DNA of 64,000 bases from Paragemmobacter straminiformis (GTDB lineage: Bacteria; Pseudomonadota; Alphaproteobacteria; Rhodobacterales; Rhodobacteraceae), in the NCBI RefSeq assembly GCF_014243445.1, contig NZ_JACLQD010000002.1:868001-932000 (forward strand), read 5' to 3'. The position numbers and the translations under genes are program-made. Positions 25,453 through 34,006 of this stretch are shown here, one piece after another; within the stretch, counting starts at the first letter, position 1, and each line of letters begins with the position of its first letter. The notes below the pieces were generated by a model that was given only the letters and a program-made list of their open reading frames with translations, did not search any database and was not told where the DNA came from.

Positions 25453-26628
25453 TCAGTCCTGCACTCCACCGGCTTCGGCGGTCCCTGCCTTGGCCTCGAT
25501 CTCGCGCCATTTGGCGACGTTTTCATTATGCTCGGCAAGGGTCTTGGCAAAGACATGCCCGCCCGATCCATCCGCAACAAAGTACAGGAAATCGGTCTTG
25601 TCGGGGTTCAGCGCCGCCTCTATCGACAGCCGTCCCGGATTGGCGATCGGCGTCGGCGGCAGCCCGTCGATGACATAGGTGTTATAGGGCGTCTCGCGCC
25701 GCAGTTCGCTTTGCCGCAACCCGCGCCCCAACACGCCCTCGCCTTTGGTGATGCCGTAAATCACCGTGGGGTCCGTCTGCAAACGCATCCCCTGCTCGAT
25801 CCGGTTGATAAAGACCGAGGCCACGCGCTTGCGCTCTTCCGCGATCCCCGTTTCCTTCTCGACGATCGAGGCCATGACCATCGCCTGCTCCGGCGTGTCA
25901 TAGGGCAGCCCCTCGGCCCGCGTGGCCCACAACTCGGCCATCGTCGCGGTCTGGCGCGCCGCCATCTCGGCCAGCAGCTCGGCGCGATCCGCCCCGCGCT
26001 CCACCTCGTAGCTGTCGGGCGACAGGCTTCCTTCGGGCGGCACGGCCGCGATCTCGCCGCTCAGGAAATCGGCCCGCTTCAGCGCGTCGACCACCTGCCA
26101 GCTCGTCACCCCTTCGGCCAAGGTCACGCGCCAGCGGATATCATCCGCCTCGGCCACATCGACATAGGCACCCGGCGCAGCCTCGGCAGCAGGATCGAAC
26201 TTGACCACTTCGACATAGCGGTTGGTCGCCGCGTCCAACTCGCGCAGCACCACCTCGGCGCTGGCGACACCGATGCGGAAATTCACCTCGCGCCCGCAGG
26301 TCGATTGCCCGCCCGCCGTCAGATCATCCAGCACCGTCGCCATCGACGCGCCCGCACCGACAAGATACGAGCCGAATTTCAGCCGCGCCGCCTTGTCCGA
26401 ATACTCGGCCCCGATCCGGAAAATCCGCGCATCGCTGACCGCCCCGCGCTCTTCCAGCGCACGGCTGACGACCGAAAGGGAATCCCCCTTCTCGACGCGG
26501 AAACAGATCGCTTCGGTCAATGGCCCCGGTCCGGTGAATTGCTCGCGCCCCCAGGCCAGCAGCCCCGCCGCCGCGACCAAAGCCACGATGAACAGCGTCA
26601 ACGCGTTCGAGGCGATGGATTTCCACAT
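25453..26628 (-). CDS. mltG: endolytic murein transglycosylase
   Basis: YceG-like lytic transglycosylase that cleaves nascent glycan strands and is thought to end glycan synthesis. Residues 7-27 form a single membrane anchor, and the rest is periplasmic. A LysM-like segment is near residues 45-100. The catalytic glutamate is in ASIVEKETG (Glu257 or Glu259), followed by NRIEQGMRLQTDPTVIYG and the conserved YNTY / PTPIANPG stretch. The 391-residue length is typical. Its ATG overlaps the fabF stop by one base (TGATG), so the two genes are translationally coupled. It lies directly upstream of the GTA cluster. Confidence 0.94.
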   Translation of the reverse strand: MWKSIASNALTLFIVALVAAAGLLAWGREQFTGPGPLTEAICFRVEKGDSLSVVSRALEERGAVSDARIFRIGAEYSDKAARLKFGSYLVGAGASMATVLDDLTAGGQSTCGREVNFRIGVASAEVVLRELDAATNRYVEVVKFDPAAEAAPGAYVDVAEADDIRWRVTLAEGVTSWQVVDALKRADFLSGEIAAVPPEGSLSPDSYEVERGADRAELLAEMAARQTATMAELWATRAEGLPYDTPEQAMVMASIVEKETGIAEERKRVASVFINRIEQGMRLQTDPTVIYGITKGEGVLGRGLRQSELRRETPYNTYVIDGLPPTPIANPGRLSIEAALNPDKTDFLYFVADGSGGHVFAKTLAEHNENVAKWREIEAKAGTAEAGGVQD

Positions 26629-27890
26629 CAGCCCGTTACCCGCCCCAGCACCAAGGATGCGTTCGTTCCCCCGAAGCCGAAGGAATTCGACAGCGCCACA
26701 TCGATCTTGCGCTTCACCGCCTTGTTCGGCGCAAGGTCAAGCCTCGGCGTCACGGCAGGGTTGTCAAGGTTGATCGTCGGCGGGGCGACCTGATCGCGCA
26801 GCGCGAGAATGCAGAAGATCGCCTCGACCGCCCCCGCCGCCCCGAGAAGATGCCCGATGCTCGACTTGGTCGAGGACATGGTGGCCTTGTCCGCCGCATC
26901 GCCCATCAACCGCTCGACAGCGCCCAGTTCGATGGTATCGGCCATCGTACTCGTGCCATGCGCGTTGATGTAATCCACGTCCGAAGGTTCCAGCCCCGCA
27001 CGCTTCAGCGCCGCCGCCATGCTGCGATAGCCGCCGTCGCCATCCTCGCTGGGTGCGGTGATGTGATAGGCATCGCCCGACAGACCATAACCCAGCACCT
27101 CGGCATAGATCTTGGCACCGCGCGCCTTGGCATGCTCGTATTCTTCCAGCACCACCACGCCCGCGCCCTCGCCCATGACGAAACCGTCCCGGTCCGAATC
27201 ATAGGGGCGGCTCGCCTTGGCAGGATCGTCGCCGCGCTTGGTCGACAGCGCCTTGCAGGCGTTGAAACCGGCGATACCGATCTCGCTGATCGGGCTTTCC
27301 GCCCCGCCTGCGATCATCACATCCGCATCGCCCCACTGGATCAGCCGCGCCGCATCCCCGATGGCATGGGCCCCCGTCGAACAGGCCGTCACCACCGCAT
27401 GGTTCGGCCCCTTGAAGCCGAAGCGGATCGACACCTGCCCCGAGATCAGGTTGATCAACGCGCCGGGAATGAAGAAGGGCGACACGCGCTTGGGCCCTTT
27501 TTCCTTGATCAGGACCGCCGTCTCGGCGATCGAGGTCAACCCCCCGATCCCCGAGCCGATCATCACACCGGTGCGCAACCGGCCCTCTTTGTCCTGCGGC
27601 TCCCAACCGGCATCGCGCACGGCCTGCACGGCGGCGGCCATGCCATAAAGGATGAAATCGTCCACCTTGCGGCGATCCTTCGGCTCCATCCAGTCATCCG
27701 GATTGAACGTGCCGTCGCTGCCGTCGCCATAGGGGATCTCGCAGGCATATTGCGTGACCACATTGCTGGCGTCGAAACGGGTGATCGGCCCCGCCCCCGA
27801 CTGACCCGCGATCAGGCGGCTCCAGGTTTCCTCGACCCCGCATGCCAGCGGCGTGACCATACCCAGACCCGTTACAACTACCCGACGCAT
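26628..27890 (-). CDS. fabF: beta-ketoacyl-ACP synthase II
   Basis: Condenses malonyl-ACP with acyl-ACP in fatty-acid elongation. The 420-residue thiolase-fold enzyme has its active-site cysteine at Cys170 (VTACSTGAHA), the first histidine in NAHGTSTMADT and the second in KSSIGHLLGAAG. The ATG at 27890 (MRRVVVTGLGMVTPLACG) is the family start. The longer in-frame reading to 27989 is not supported. It follows acpP across a gap with a terminator, and is coupled to mltG by a one-base overlap. Its position after acpP is classical. Confidence 0.96.
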   Translation of the reverse strand: MRRVVVTGLGMVTPLACGVEETWSRLIAGQSGAGPITRFDASNVVTQYACEIPYGDGSDGTFNPDDWMEPKDRRKVDDFILYGMAAAVQAVRDAGWEPQDKEGRLRTGVMIGSGIGGLTSIAETAVLIKEKGPKRVSPFFIPGALINLISGQVSIRFGFKGPNHAVVTACSTGAHAIGDAARLIQWGDADVMIAGGAESPISEIGIAGFNACKALSTKRGDDPAKASRPYDSDRDGFVMGEGAGVVVLEEYEHAKARGAKIYAEVLGYGLSGDAYHITAPSEDGDGGYRSMAAALKRAGLEPSDVDYINAHGTSTMADTIELGAVERLMGDAADKATMSSTKSSIGHLLGAAGAVEAIFCILALRDQVAPPTINLDNPAVTPRLDLAPNKAVKRKIDVALSNSFGFGGTNASLVLGRVTG

Positions 27891-27986
27891 TCCGTCTCTC
27901 CCGGCAAGTGGCGTTCTTCCCTGCGGTGATACACGCAGCCCCCTGCCCACGCAACATGCGCCGCCCCATCGCCCCGCCGCACATAG

Positions 27987-28013
27987 CAAAAGGGCGCCCG
28001 TTCGGGGCGCCCT
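27987..28013 (-). terminator. intrinsic terminator after acpP
   Basis: AGGGCGCCC and GGGCGCCCT arms form a long GC stem, and the minus strand continues with TTTT. It lies 30 bp past the acpP stop and would uncouple the highly expressed acpP message from fabF. Confidence 0.85.
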
Positions 28014-28042
28014 TCGCTAGATCGTCCTGTCCGGAAATCGGA

Positions 28043-28276
28043 TCAGGCGGCTTCCGAGATGAACTTCACCGCGTCGCCAAAGGTCTGGATGGTTTCGGCG
28101 GCATCGTCCGGAATCTCGATCCCGAACTCTTCCTCGAACGCCATGACCAGCTCGACCGTGTCGAGGCTGTCCGCGCCCAGATCGTCGATGAACGATGCGT
28201 TCTCGGTCACCTTGTCCTCTTCGACGCCAAGATGCTCGACGACGATCTTCTTCACGCGTGCGGCGATGTCGCTCAT
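28043..28276 (-). CDS. acpP: acyl carrier protein
   Basis: Carries growing acyl chains on a 4'-phosphopantetheine arm. It is acidic and 77 residues long. The prosthetic group attaches at Ser37 in [20 protein letters not shown]-type context ([10 protein letters not shown]). The ATG at 28276 has GAGGAAGAGA-type ribosome site bases upstream. An in-frame ATG at 28405 gives an unlikely 43-residue extension. It is in the fabG-acpP-fabF order and followed by its own terminator, consistent with high expression. Confidence 0.97.
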   Translation of the reverse strand: MSDIAARVKKIVVEHLGVEEDKVTENASFIDDLGADSLDTVELVMAFEEEFGIEIPDDAAETIQTFGDAVKFISEAA

Positions 28277-28435
28277 GGTCTCTTCCTCTTTCCGTTGCGG
28301 GGAAACGTCCCGTTTTTCTTCGCTACCCCGCATAACACGGGACGGCCAAGGTTTGCTCCCCAGCCGGTTCGTCGCGCCTATAGCAAGGGCGGCATCACAA
28401 GGCAAACGCTTTCAAGCGTTCCCTGCCGCCCCCTG

Positions 28436-29173
28436 TCACACCATTGCCATACCGCCGTTCACATGCAGCGTCGCCCCCGTGACATAACCCGCCTCGACCG
28501 AGGCAAGGTAAAGCACGGCCGCCGCGATCTCGGCAGGCTCGCCCATCCGCCCCGCAGGCACCGCGCCAAGGATTCCGGCCTTCTGCTGTTCGTTCAGCTT
28601 GTCCGTCATCGCCGTGGTGATGAAACCGGGCGCCACGCAGTTCACGGTGATGCCACGGCTCGCCACCTCGGCGGCCAGCGATTTCGACAGCCCGACCATA
28701 CCGGCCTTGCTCGCGGCATAGTTGATCTGCCCGGCATTCCCCGTCGTGCCCACGACCGAGGAGATATTCACGATCCGCCCCCAGCGTGCCTTCATCATGC
28801 CGCGGATCGCCGCGCGGCACAGCCGGAAGGTCGAGGTCAGGTTGACGTCGATCACCGATTGCCAATCCTCGTCCGACATCCGCATCGCCAACCCGTCGCG
28901 CGTGATGCCCGCATTGTTGACCAGAATGTCCACCGATCCCATCGCCTCGGTCGCCTGCTTCACCAGCGCCTCGACCTCGTCGGCCACCGACAGGTTGCAA
29001 GGCAGCACATGCGCCCGTCCCCCAAGCTCGGCCGCCAGCGCCTGCAACGGCTCGACCCGGGTGCCCGAAAGCCCGACCGTCGCCCCCGCCTTGTGCAGCG
29101 CCCGCGCGATCTCGGCCCCGATTCCACCCGAAGCCCCCGTCACAAGCGCCGTCTTACCCGTCAAATCGAACAT
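28436..29173 (-). CDS. fabG: 3-oxoacyl-ACP reductase
   Basis: NADPH-dependent reduction of beta-ketoacyl-ACP. It is a classical short-chain dehydrogenase of 245 residues. The nucleotide motif TGASGGIGAEIA lies near residue 12, NNAG near residue 86, the catalytic serine in NISSVVG, and YAASKAG supplies Tyr and Lys. The C-terminus is GYVTGATLHVNGGMAMV, the usual FabG ending. The start is the ATG at 29173. It lies upstream of acpP by about 160 bp, and fabD lies further upstream with an unrelated oxidoreductase in between. Confidence 0.96.
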   Translation of the reverse strand: MFDLTGKTALVTGASGGIGAEIARALHKAGATVGLSGTRVEPLQALAAELGGRAHVLPCNLSVADEVEALVKQATEAMGSVDILVNNAGITRDGLAMRMSDEDWQSVIDVNLTSTFRLCRAAIRGMMKARWGRIVNISSVVGTTGNAGQINYAASKAGMVGLSKSLAAEVASRGITVNCVAPGFITTAMTDKLNEQQKAGILGAVPAGRMGEPAEIAAAVLYLASVEAGYVTGATLHVNGGMAMV

Positions 29174-29258
29174 CAAATCCTCCAACGATGGGGTTTTGCC
29201 CCCTCCTAGCAGCAAGCCCCCCGCTTTGCCACCCGAACCGCGACGCCTGCCCCTGCCG

Positions 29259-30305
29259 TCACGCCTCCAGTTCGGCAGGGCCGATACGGATGACCCTTTT
29301 GCCAAAATTCTCTCCGCGCAAAAGGCCGATAAAGGCATCGGGCGCCTGCTCCAGACCGTCGATCATATCCTCGCGGTAGTGCATCCGGCCCGCCGCAAGC
29401 CAATCGCCCATCGCCTTGGCAAAGGCCGGATAAAGATGGCCGAAATCCTGAAAGATGATGAACCCGCGCAGCGTCATGCGTTTGCGCAGGACCTGCCCCA
29501 AAAGCATCGAAAGCCGGTCAGGGCCGTCGGGCAGCCGCGTGGCGTTGTATTGCGAGATCAGCCCGCAGACCGGCACCCGCGCGCCCGTGTTCAATAGCGG
29601 CAAGACCGCGTCGAACACCGCACCGCCGACATTCTCGAAATAGACATCGATCCCCTTCGGCGCGGCCACGGCCAGCTGGTCGGCAAAGTCAGCGGATCTG
29701 TGGTCGATGCACTGGTCGAAGCCCAGCCTTCCCACCGCATGGGCGCATTTCTCCGCACCCCCCGCAATGCCCACCACATGGCAGCCCATCAGCTTGGCGA
29801 TCTGGCCCACCGTCGCACCGACCGGCCCCGTCGCAGCCGCCACGCAGACCGTCTCGCCCGGCTTGGGCTGGCCGATCTGCGTAAGGCCCGCCCAGGCGGT
29901 AAATCCCGGCATGCCCAATATCCCCAAAGCCCAGGACCGATGCGCCATCTGCGGATCCAGCAGGGTAACCCCCACACCATCCGACACCGCATAATCCTGC
30001 CAGCCGTTGTAGCTCAGCACCCGGTCACCCGGCTTGAACCCGTCAACATCCGAGGCCACGACCTGCGCGACCGTCCCCCCCTCCATCACCGCCCCGACAG
30101 CAACCGGCGCGGCATATGAGGGCGCATCGCTCATCCGTCCGCGCATGTAGGGATCAAGCGACAGATATTCGGTGCGCAGCAGCATCTTGCCCTTTTCCGG
30201 CGCAGGCACCGGCACCGCCTCGAGCCGCAGCGTGGCAGCGGTCGGCTCGCCCTGCGGACGCTCGGCCAGAACGAACCGGCGGTTGACTGTGCGGCTTTGG
30301 GTCAT
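29259..30305 (-). CDS. NADP-dependent MDR-family oxidoreductase (CurA/PTGR type)
   Basis: Zinc-independent medium-chain reductase of the leukotriene-B4 12-hydroxydehydrogenase and curcumin reductase group, expected to reduce activated double bonds using NADPH. The product has 348 residues from the ATG at 30305. The N-terminal LSLDPYMRGRM motif is the family mark. The nucleotide-binding loop is AATGPVGATVGQIAK near residue 160, and VYFENVGG lies after it. No zinc-binding cysteines are seen. It interrupts the fatty-acid block between fabD and fabG. Its physiological substrate cannot be told from sequence. Confidence 0.88.
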   Translation of the reverse strand: MTQSRTVNRRFVLAERPQGEPTAATLRLEAVPVPAPEKGKMLLRTEYLSLDPYMRGRMSDAPSYAAPVAVGAVMEGGTVAQVVASDVDGFKPGDRVLSYNGWQDYAVSDGVGVTLLDPQMAHRSWALGILGMPGFTAWAGLTQIGQPKPGETVCVAAATGPVGATVGQIAKLMGCHVVGIAGGAEKCAHAVGRLGFDQCIDHRSADFADQLAVAAPKGIDVYFENVGGAVFDAVLPLLNTGARVPVCGLISQYNATRLPDGPDRLSMLLGQVLRKRMTLRGFIIFQDFGHLYPAFAKAMGDWLAAGRMHYREDMIDGLEQAPDAFIGLLRGENFGKRVIRIGPAELEA

Positions 30306-30660
30306 GGAACTGTCCTTGGATTGAAAGTGCTTGGGCTTGAAAGGGCTGGCCGCGCGCGGCCGCAAGAACCGCATCATAGGCCAGAGGCCCCTTAGGGTCA
30401 GTCGCAAATGCGGCGCGATACGGGCGGCTTGCAGTCCCCTCCGACATCGGCACCCGTCGCAAAGCGCGAAAGCACAGGCAGCGACCTCGTCCTATAAGCC
30501 ATCGGCGGGCGCATGGGTTCCTTTCCCACCGTAGGCATGGCCCATCCCCTAGGTGGCGCCCCCGCGCCGCAACCGCCTTGCGGTCCGTCTTGGCCAAATT
30601 TGCCCCCCCGGCATTCCTGCGCGCCAGAACAGCCTTTGAGGGGTGAGGTGACGACAAACA
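30306..30660. other. intergenic region without a convincing gene, rich in short dyads
   Basis: About 355 bp between the fabD terminator and the oxidoreductase start. I find no reading frame with a family resemblance. Several short hairpins are present, including ACCGC/GCGGT with a three-base loop near 30575-30587. A GGCGC/GCGCC pair lies near 30554-30567. It must hold the oxidoreductase promoter on the minus strand. A structured small RNA is possible but not shown. Confidence 0.4.
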
Positions 30661-30687
30661 AAAAAGGGGGGGCAAATCGCCCCCCCC
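30661..30687 (-). terminator. intrinsic terminator of fabD
   Basis: A 7-bp G/C stem with a seven-base loop (CAAATCG on the plus strand) is followed on the minus strand by a run of five T residues. It lies about 20 bp past the fabD stop. Confidence 0.88.
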
Positions 30688-30707
30688 GACCGCCGTCATA
30701 GGAACCG

Positions 30708-31640
30708 TCAGCCCTTGGCCGCGATCACATCCTCGGGCGTGCCGACTGCACGGGTCGCCGCATCCTTCGCGATCCGCTTGATCATCCCCGACAGCGCCTT
30801 GCCCGCGCCGATCTCCCAGAATTCCGTAACGCCCGCGCCTTCCATCCACAGCACGGATTCGCGCCAGCGCACCGATCCCGTCACCTGCGCAACCAGCAGG
30901 TCGCGGATGCGGTCGGGTTCTGTCACCGCTTCGGCCCTTACGTTCACGACCACCGGCACGACGGGCTTTTCCACCACAACGGCGGCCAGCGCCTCGGCCA
31001 TGCGATGCGCCGCAGGCTGCATCAGCGCGCAATGGAAAGGTGCGCTCACCGGCAACAGCAGCGCCCGCTTGGCCCCCCTCGCCTTGGCGATCTCCAAGGC
31101 CCGCTCCACGGCCCCCTTATGCCCAGAAACCACCACCTGCGCGGGGTCATTGTCATTGGCCGCCTGACAGACCTCGCCCTGCGCGGCCTCGGCAGCAACC
31201 TCGGTCGCCGTCGCAAAGTCGAGCCCGAGCAGCGCCGCCATAGCGCCAACCCCGACAGGCACCGCCTCTTGCATCGCCAAGCCGCGAATCCGCAGCAGCC
31301 GCGCCGTATCGGACAGGCCCAGCGACCCGGCCGCGCAAAGCGCGGAATATTCACCAAGGCTGTGACCCGCGACAAAGGCGGCATGGCTTGCAACCGTGAT
31401 CCCCTCGGACCCGAGCGCCCGCAGCGCCGCGATCGAGGTCGCCATTAGCGCGGGTTGGGCGTTCTGCGTCAGCGTAAGCGCCTCGATCTCGCCCTCCCAG
31501 ATCAAACTGGACAGCTTCTCGCCCAAAGCCTCGTCCACCTCTTCAAACACGGCCTTTGCTGCCGGATAGGCCTCGGCAAGGGCGCGGCCCATGCCAATGG
31601 TCTGCGCCCCTTGTCCCGGAAATACGAATGCGCGGCTCAT
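30708..31640 (-). CDS. fabD: malonyl-CoA:ACP transacylase
   Basis: Transfers malonyl from CoA to ACP to feed fatty-acid elongation. The 310-residue alpha/beta hydrolase-like enzyme starts MSRAFVFPGQGAQ. The nucleophile is Ser93 in GHSLGEYSA, and the histidine lies in the VSAPFHCALM segment near residue 200. It is monocistronic, with its own terminator, and is divergent from a PACE efflux gene. Together with fabG, acpP and fabF it makes a loosely spaced fatty-acid block spanning 5 kb. Confidence 0.96.
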   Translation of the reverse strand: MSRAFVFPGQGAQTIGMGRALAEAYPAAKAVFEEVDEALGEKLSSLIWEGEIEALTLTQNAQPALMATSIAALRALGSEGITVASHAAFVAGHSLGEYSALCAAGSLGLSDTARLLRIRGLAMQEAVPVGVGAMAALLGLDFATATEVAAEAAQGEVCQAANDNDPAQVVVSGHKGAVERALEIAKARGAKRALLLPVSAPFHCALMQPAAHRMAEALAAVVVEKPVVPVVVNVRAEAVTEPDRIRDLLVAQVTGSVRWRESVLWMEGAGVTEFWEIGAGKALSGMIKRIAKDAATRAVGTPEDVIAAKG

Positions 31641-31863
31641 ATGCGGTATTCTCCCTCTGTTGCCTCCCGATTACCCCGCCACGCCCCCCCATGCAACGCC
31701 GACACGTCGCCCGCCCAAGCCGCAAGCGCGCAGCAACGGCCATCGGGTCATCGGGCGATCCGGCGGCGGTCATGGTGCAGCACCGCCACGCCCCCCGCCA
31801 TCCTCGGGCAACATCGGTCCGATCCCCTTGCCAGCGGCGCGGCCGGCGTGGAAAGCGTGGCGC

Positions 31864-32295
31864 ATGGCCCTGCACGACCGCCCCACCCTTCGCCGCCTGA
31901 TCTATGCCGCAGCCTTCGAGGGCGGGGGCATCCTCATGTCCACCGCCCTGCTGTTGCTCATGGCCGATACCGGCGCCGGCAGTTCCTTTGTGTTCTCCGC
32001 CCTCTGCTCGACCATCGCCATGCTCTGGAACCTCGCCTTCAACGCCCTGTTCGAGGCGTGGGAAGCCCGCCAGACCATACGGGGCCGTGGCCTCGCCCGC
32101 CGCACCGCCCATGCCCTGCTGTTCGAGGCCGGGCTGCTCCTCGTCCTTCTTCCCCTTACCGCGTGGTGGTTCGCCGTTCCCGTTCTGACCGCCCTCGCCT
32201 ACGAGTCCGTCCTCATCCTCGCCTTCCTCGCCTACACCTGGGCCTTTACATGGGCCTTCGACCGCCTCTTCGGGCTTCCCGCCTCGGCCCGCTGA
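31864..32295 (+). CDS. PACE-family efflux transporter
   Basis: Small membrane protein of 143 residues from the ATG at 31864. It has four predicted helices in two similar halves, the layout of the proteobacterial antimicrobial compound efflux (PACE, AceI-like) family. A conserved glutamate sits in helix 1 (AAFEGGG), and HALLFEAG repeats the pattern at helix 3. The C-terminal motif TWAFDRLFG matches the family ending WAFDxxF. Known members export biocides such as chlorhexidine or polyamines. The substrate here is unknown. A longer reading starting at 31591 includes fabD promoter DNA and is not used. Confidence 0.75.
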   Translation: MALHDRPTLRRLIYAAAFEGGGILMSTALLLLMADTGAGSSFVFSALCSTIAMLWNLAFNALFEAWEARQTIRGRGLARRTAHALLFEAGLLLVLLPLTAWWFAVPVLTALAYESVLILAFLAYTWAFTWAFDRLFGLPASAR

Positions 32296-32312
32296 TGCGC
32301 CGCACCCTGCGC

Positions 32313-32340
32313 TTGCATCCCCGCCGCCTTTCTGTATAAG
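32313..32340 (+). promoter_or_regulatory. candidate promoter of rpsF-rpsR-rplI
   Basis: TTGCAT (32313-32318) and TATAAG (32335-32340) are separated by 16 bp, a good sigma-70-like pair. The predicted transcript would have a leader of about 100 bases before rpsF. That leader contains GCGGAAAGGCAAAATGCC-type pairing, which could act as the S6:S18 autoregulatory site known in many bacteria. The regulatory role is inference. Confidence 0.5.
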
Positions 32341-32449
32341 GCCGCATCCTTTCCGCATTCACGCGAACCGGTGCAGCCTCTCGTGGACGGGCCGCGGAAA
32401 GGCAAAATGCCCGCCCTATGAAATGCACCTTGTATGAACTGGAGCTTAC

Positions 32450-32923
32450 ATGCCGCTTTACGAGCATGTTTTCATTGCGCGTCAGGACCTGTCCAACACG
32501 CAAGCCGAAGGCCTCATCGAACATTTCTCCACGGTTCTCTCGGACAACGGCGGCAAGGTCGTCGAGCACGAGTACTGGGGCGTCAAGACGATGGCCTACA
32601 AGATCAACAAGAACCGCAAAGGCCACTATGCCCTGCTCAAGTCGGACGCTCCCGCGGCCGCCGTGCAGGAAATGGAACGCCTGATGCGCCTGCATGACGA
32701 CGTGATGCGCGTGCTGACCATCAAGGTCGACACCCATGCCGAAGGTCCGTCGGTGCAGATGCAGAAGCGCGACGACCGTGAACGCGGCGACCGCCCCGAG
32801 GGTGGTTTCGGCGGCGGCGAGCGTCGTGAGCGCAGCTTCGGCGACCGTCCCGACCGTGGTGACCGTCCGTCGGGCGATCGTGGCGGCGACCGCGGTGGTG
32901 ACCGCGGCGGCTTCCGTCGTTGA
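32450..32923 (+). CDS. rpsF: 30S ribosomal protein S6
   Basis: Primary rRNA-binding partner of S18 on the small subunit platform. The folded domain is residues 1-97 ([15 protein letters not shown], the [18 protein letters not shown] strand region). From about residue 105 it carries a 50-residue low-complexity tail of Arg, Gly and Asp with repeated RGGDRGGD-type units. E. coli S6 instead has a glutamate tail added after translation. The tail makes the protein 157 residues. It is first of the classical S6-S18-L9 operon. Confidence 0.97.
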   Translation: MPLYEHVFIARQDLSNTQAEGLIEHFSTVLSDNGGKVVEHEYWGVKTMAYKINKNRKGHYALLKSDAPAAAVQEMERLMRLHDDVMRVLTIKVDTHAEGPSVQMQKRDDRERGDRPEGGFGGGERRERSFGDRPDRGDRPSGDRGGDRGGDRGGFRR

Positions 32924-32943
32924 TCGGTAGGAAAGGATAAACC

Positions 32944-33171
32944 ATGGCCAACAAACCGTTTTTCCGCCGCCGCAAGGTCTGCCCCTTCTCGGGCGACAAC
33001 GCGCCTGCGATCGACTACAAGGACGTCCGCCTTCTGCAGCGCTACGTGTCCGAGCGCGGCAAGATCGTTCCGTCCCGCATCACCGCAGTCTCGGCAAAGA
33101 AGCAGCGTGAACTGGCGCAAGCCATCAAGCGCGCCCGCTTCCTCGCCCTGCTGCCCTACGCTGTGAAGTAA
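32944..33171 (+). CDS. rpsR: 30S ribosomal protein S18
   Basis: Small-subunit protein that pairs with S6 on the ribosome platform. The 75-residue product has the conserved core [19 protein letters not shown] and [11 protein letters not shown]. It lies 20 bp after rpsF and 12 bp before rplI. The N-terminal segment [17 protein letters not shown] carries a single cysteine, as in other non-zinc alphaproteobacterial S18. Assignment is certain. Confidence 0.98.
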   Translation: MANKPFFRRRKVCPFSGDNAPAIDYKDVRLLQRYVSERGKIVPSRITAVSAKKQRELAQAIKRARFLALLPYAVK

Positions 33172-33183
33172 GGAGAGACCCAC

Positions 33184-33756
33184 ATGCAAGTCATCCTCCT
33201 TCAGCGCGTGGCCAAGCTTGGCCAGATGGGCGAAGTCGTAAACGTCAAGGACGGCTACGCCCGCAACTACCTGCTGCCGCAGGGCAAGGCGCTCCGCGCG
33301 AATGATGGCAACATCAAATCGTTCGAAGCCAAGAAAGCCCAGCTGGAAGCCCAGAACCTCGAAACCAAGAAAGAAGCTGAAGTCGTCGGCGCCAAGCTCG
33401 ACGGTCAGACTTTCGTGGTGATTCGTTCCGCTTCCGACGCCGGCGCGCTCTACGGCTCCGTCACCACCCGTGACGCCGCCGAAGCTGCGACCGAAGCAGG
33501 CTTCACCGTCAACCGTGCGCAAGTCGTCCTCGATCGTCCGATCAAGGATCTCGGCCTGCACACCGTCTCGGTCGTGCTGCACCCGGAAGTGACCGTCAAG
33601 GTCACGCTGAACGTCGCACGTTCGCCGGAAGAAGCCGAACTGCAAGCCTCGGGCAAGTCCATCCAGGACCTCGCCGCCGAAGCCGAAGCTGCCGCCGATT
33701 TCGAAATCGCGGAACTGTTCGACGACATGGGTTCGGCAGCGGGCGACGACGAGTAA
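33184..33756 (+). CDS. rplI: 50S ribosomal protein L9
   Basis: Large-subunit protein with an N-terminal rRNA-binding domain, a long connecting helix and a C-terminal domain reaching across ribosomes. The signature [20 protein letters not shown] lies at residues 15-34, and the connecting helix spans about residues 41-75. At 190 residues it is some 40 longer than the E. coli protein. The extra part is an acidic C-terminal tail ending in [12 protein letters not shown], a feature shared by many alphaproteobacterial L9 proteins. It ends the operon and is followed by a strong terminator. Confidence 0.97.
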   Translation: MQVILLQRVAKLGQMGEVVNVKDGYARNYLLPQGKALRANDGNIKSFEAKKAQLEAQNLETKKEAEVVGAKLDGQTFVVIRSASDAGALYGSVTTRDAAEAATEAGFTVNRAQVVLDRPIKDLGLHTVSVVLHPEVTVKVTLNVARSPEEAELQASGKSIQDLAAEAEAAADFEIAELFDDMGSAAGDDE

Positions 33757-33781
33757 TCGTCCCCTCCGACCCGATGAGACA

Positions 33782-33816
33782 AAACCGCGCGAGGGGAAAC
33801 CTTCGCGCGGTTTTTT
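33782..33816 (+). terminator. intrinsic terminator of the rpsF operon
   Basis: AACCGCGCGA pairs with TCGCGCGGTT in a 10-bp stem followed by TTTTTT, 26 bp past the rplI stop. Confidence 0.93.
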
Positions 33817-33854
33817 CTTGCGCGGCACAAAGTCCCGACCCGTCGCACCCGCGC

Positions 33855-33900
33855 CAAAATCCTTCAAAGGATTTTGCATGTCTCTTCCGGGAAAATTGCC
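33855..33900. repeat. REP-like palindromic element, copy A
   Basis: CAAAATCCTT and AAGGATTTTG are 10-base inverted arms around CA (33855-33876). They are followed by a second, looser dyad ending GGGAAAATTGCC. The same arrangement recurs at 37569 and 57426. This copy sits between the rplI terminator and an EamA gene. Confidence 0.65.
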
Positions 33901-34006
33901 CCCCTTCCGTGGGCCGCCCTCCCTCGATGCGACACCGCATGTCGCGCGCAGCGCAGCCCCCCGCCCCGCAACCGCTACCGTCGACCAAGACCGCAGCGAG
34001 GCCCCC

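Noticed and set aside
30398-30661. An 87-residue minus-strand frame in the gap before the oxidoreductase gene.
   Set aside because: No ribosome site and no family resemblance. Its 5' end lies in the fabD terminator, and the codon pattern differs from neighbouring genes.
32821-32915. A CRISPR-like or tandem DNA repeat in the rpsF 3' end.
   Set aside because: It is in-frame low-complexity coding sequence for the Arg/Gly/Asp tail of S6, without spacers or a constant repeat.
33818-34006. An N-terminal extension of the EamA protein to 33818.
   Set aside because: The extension is polar, covers the REP-like element and terminator edge, and lacks resemblance to EamA N-termini.
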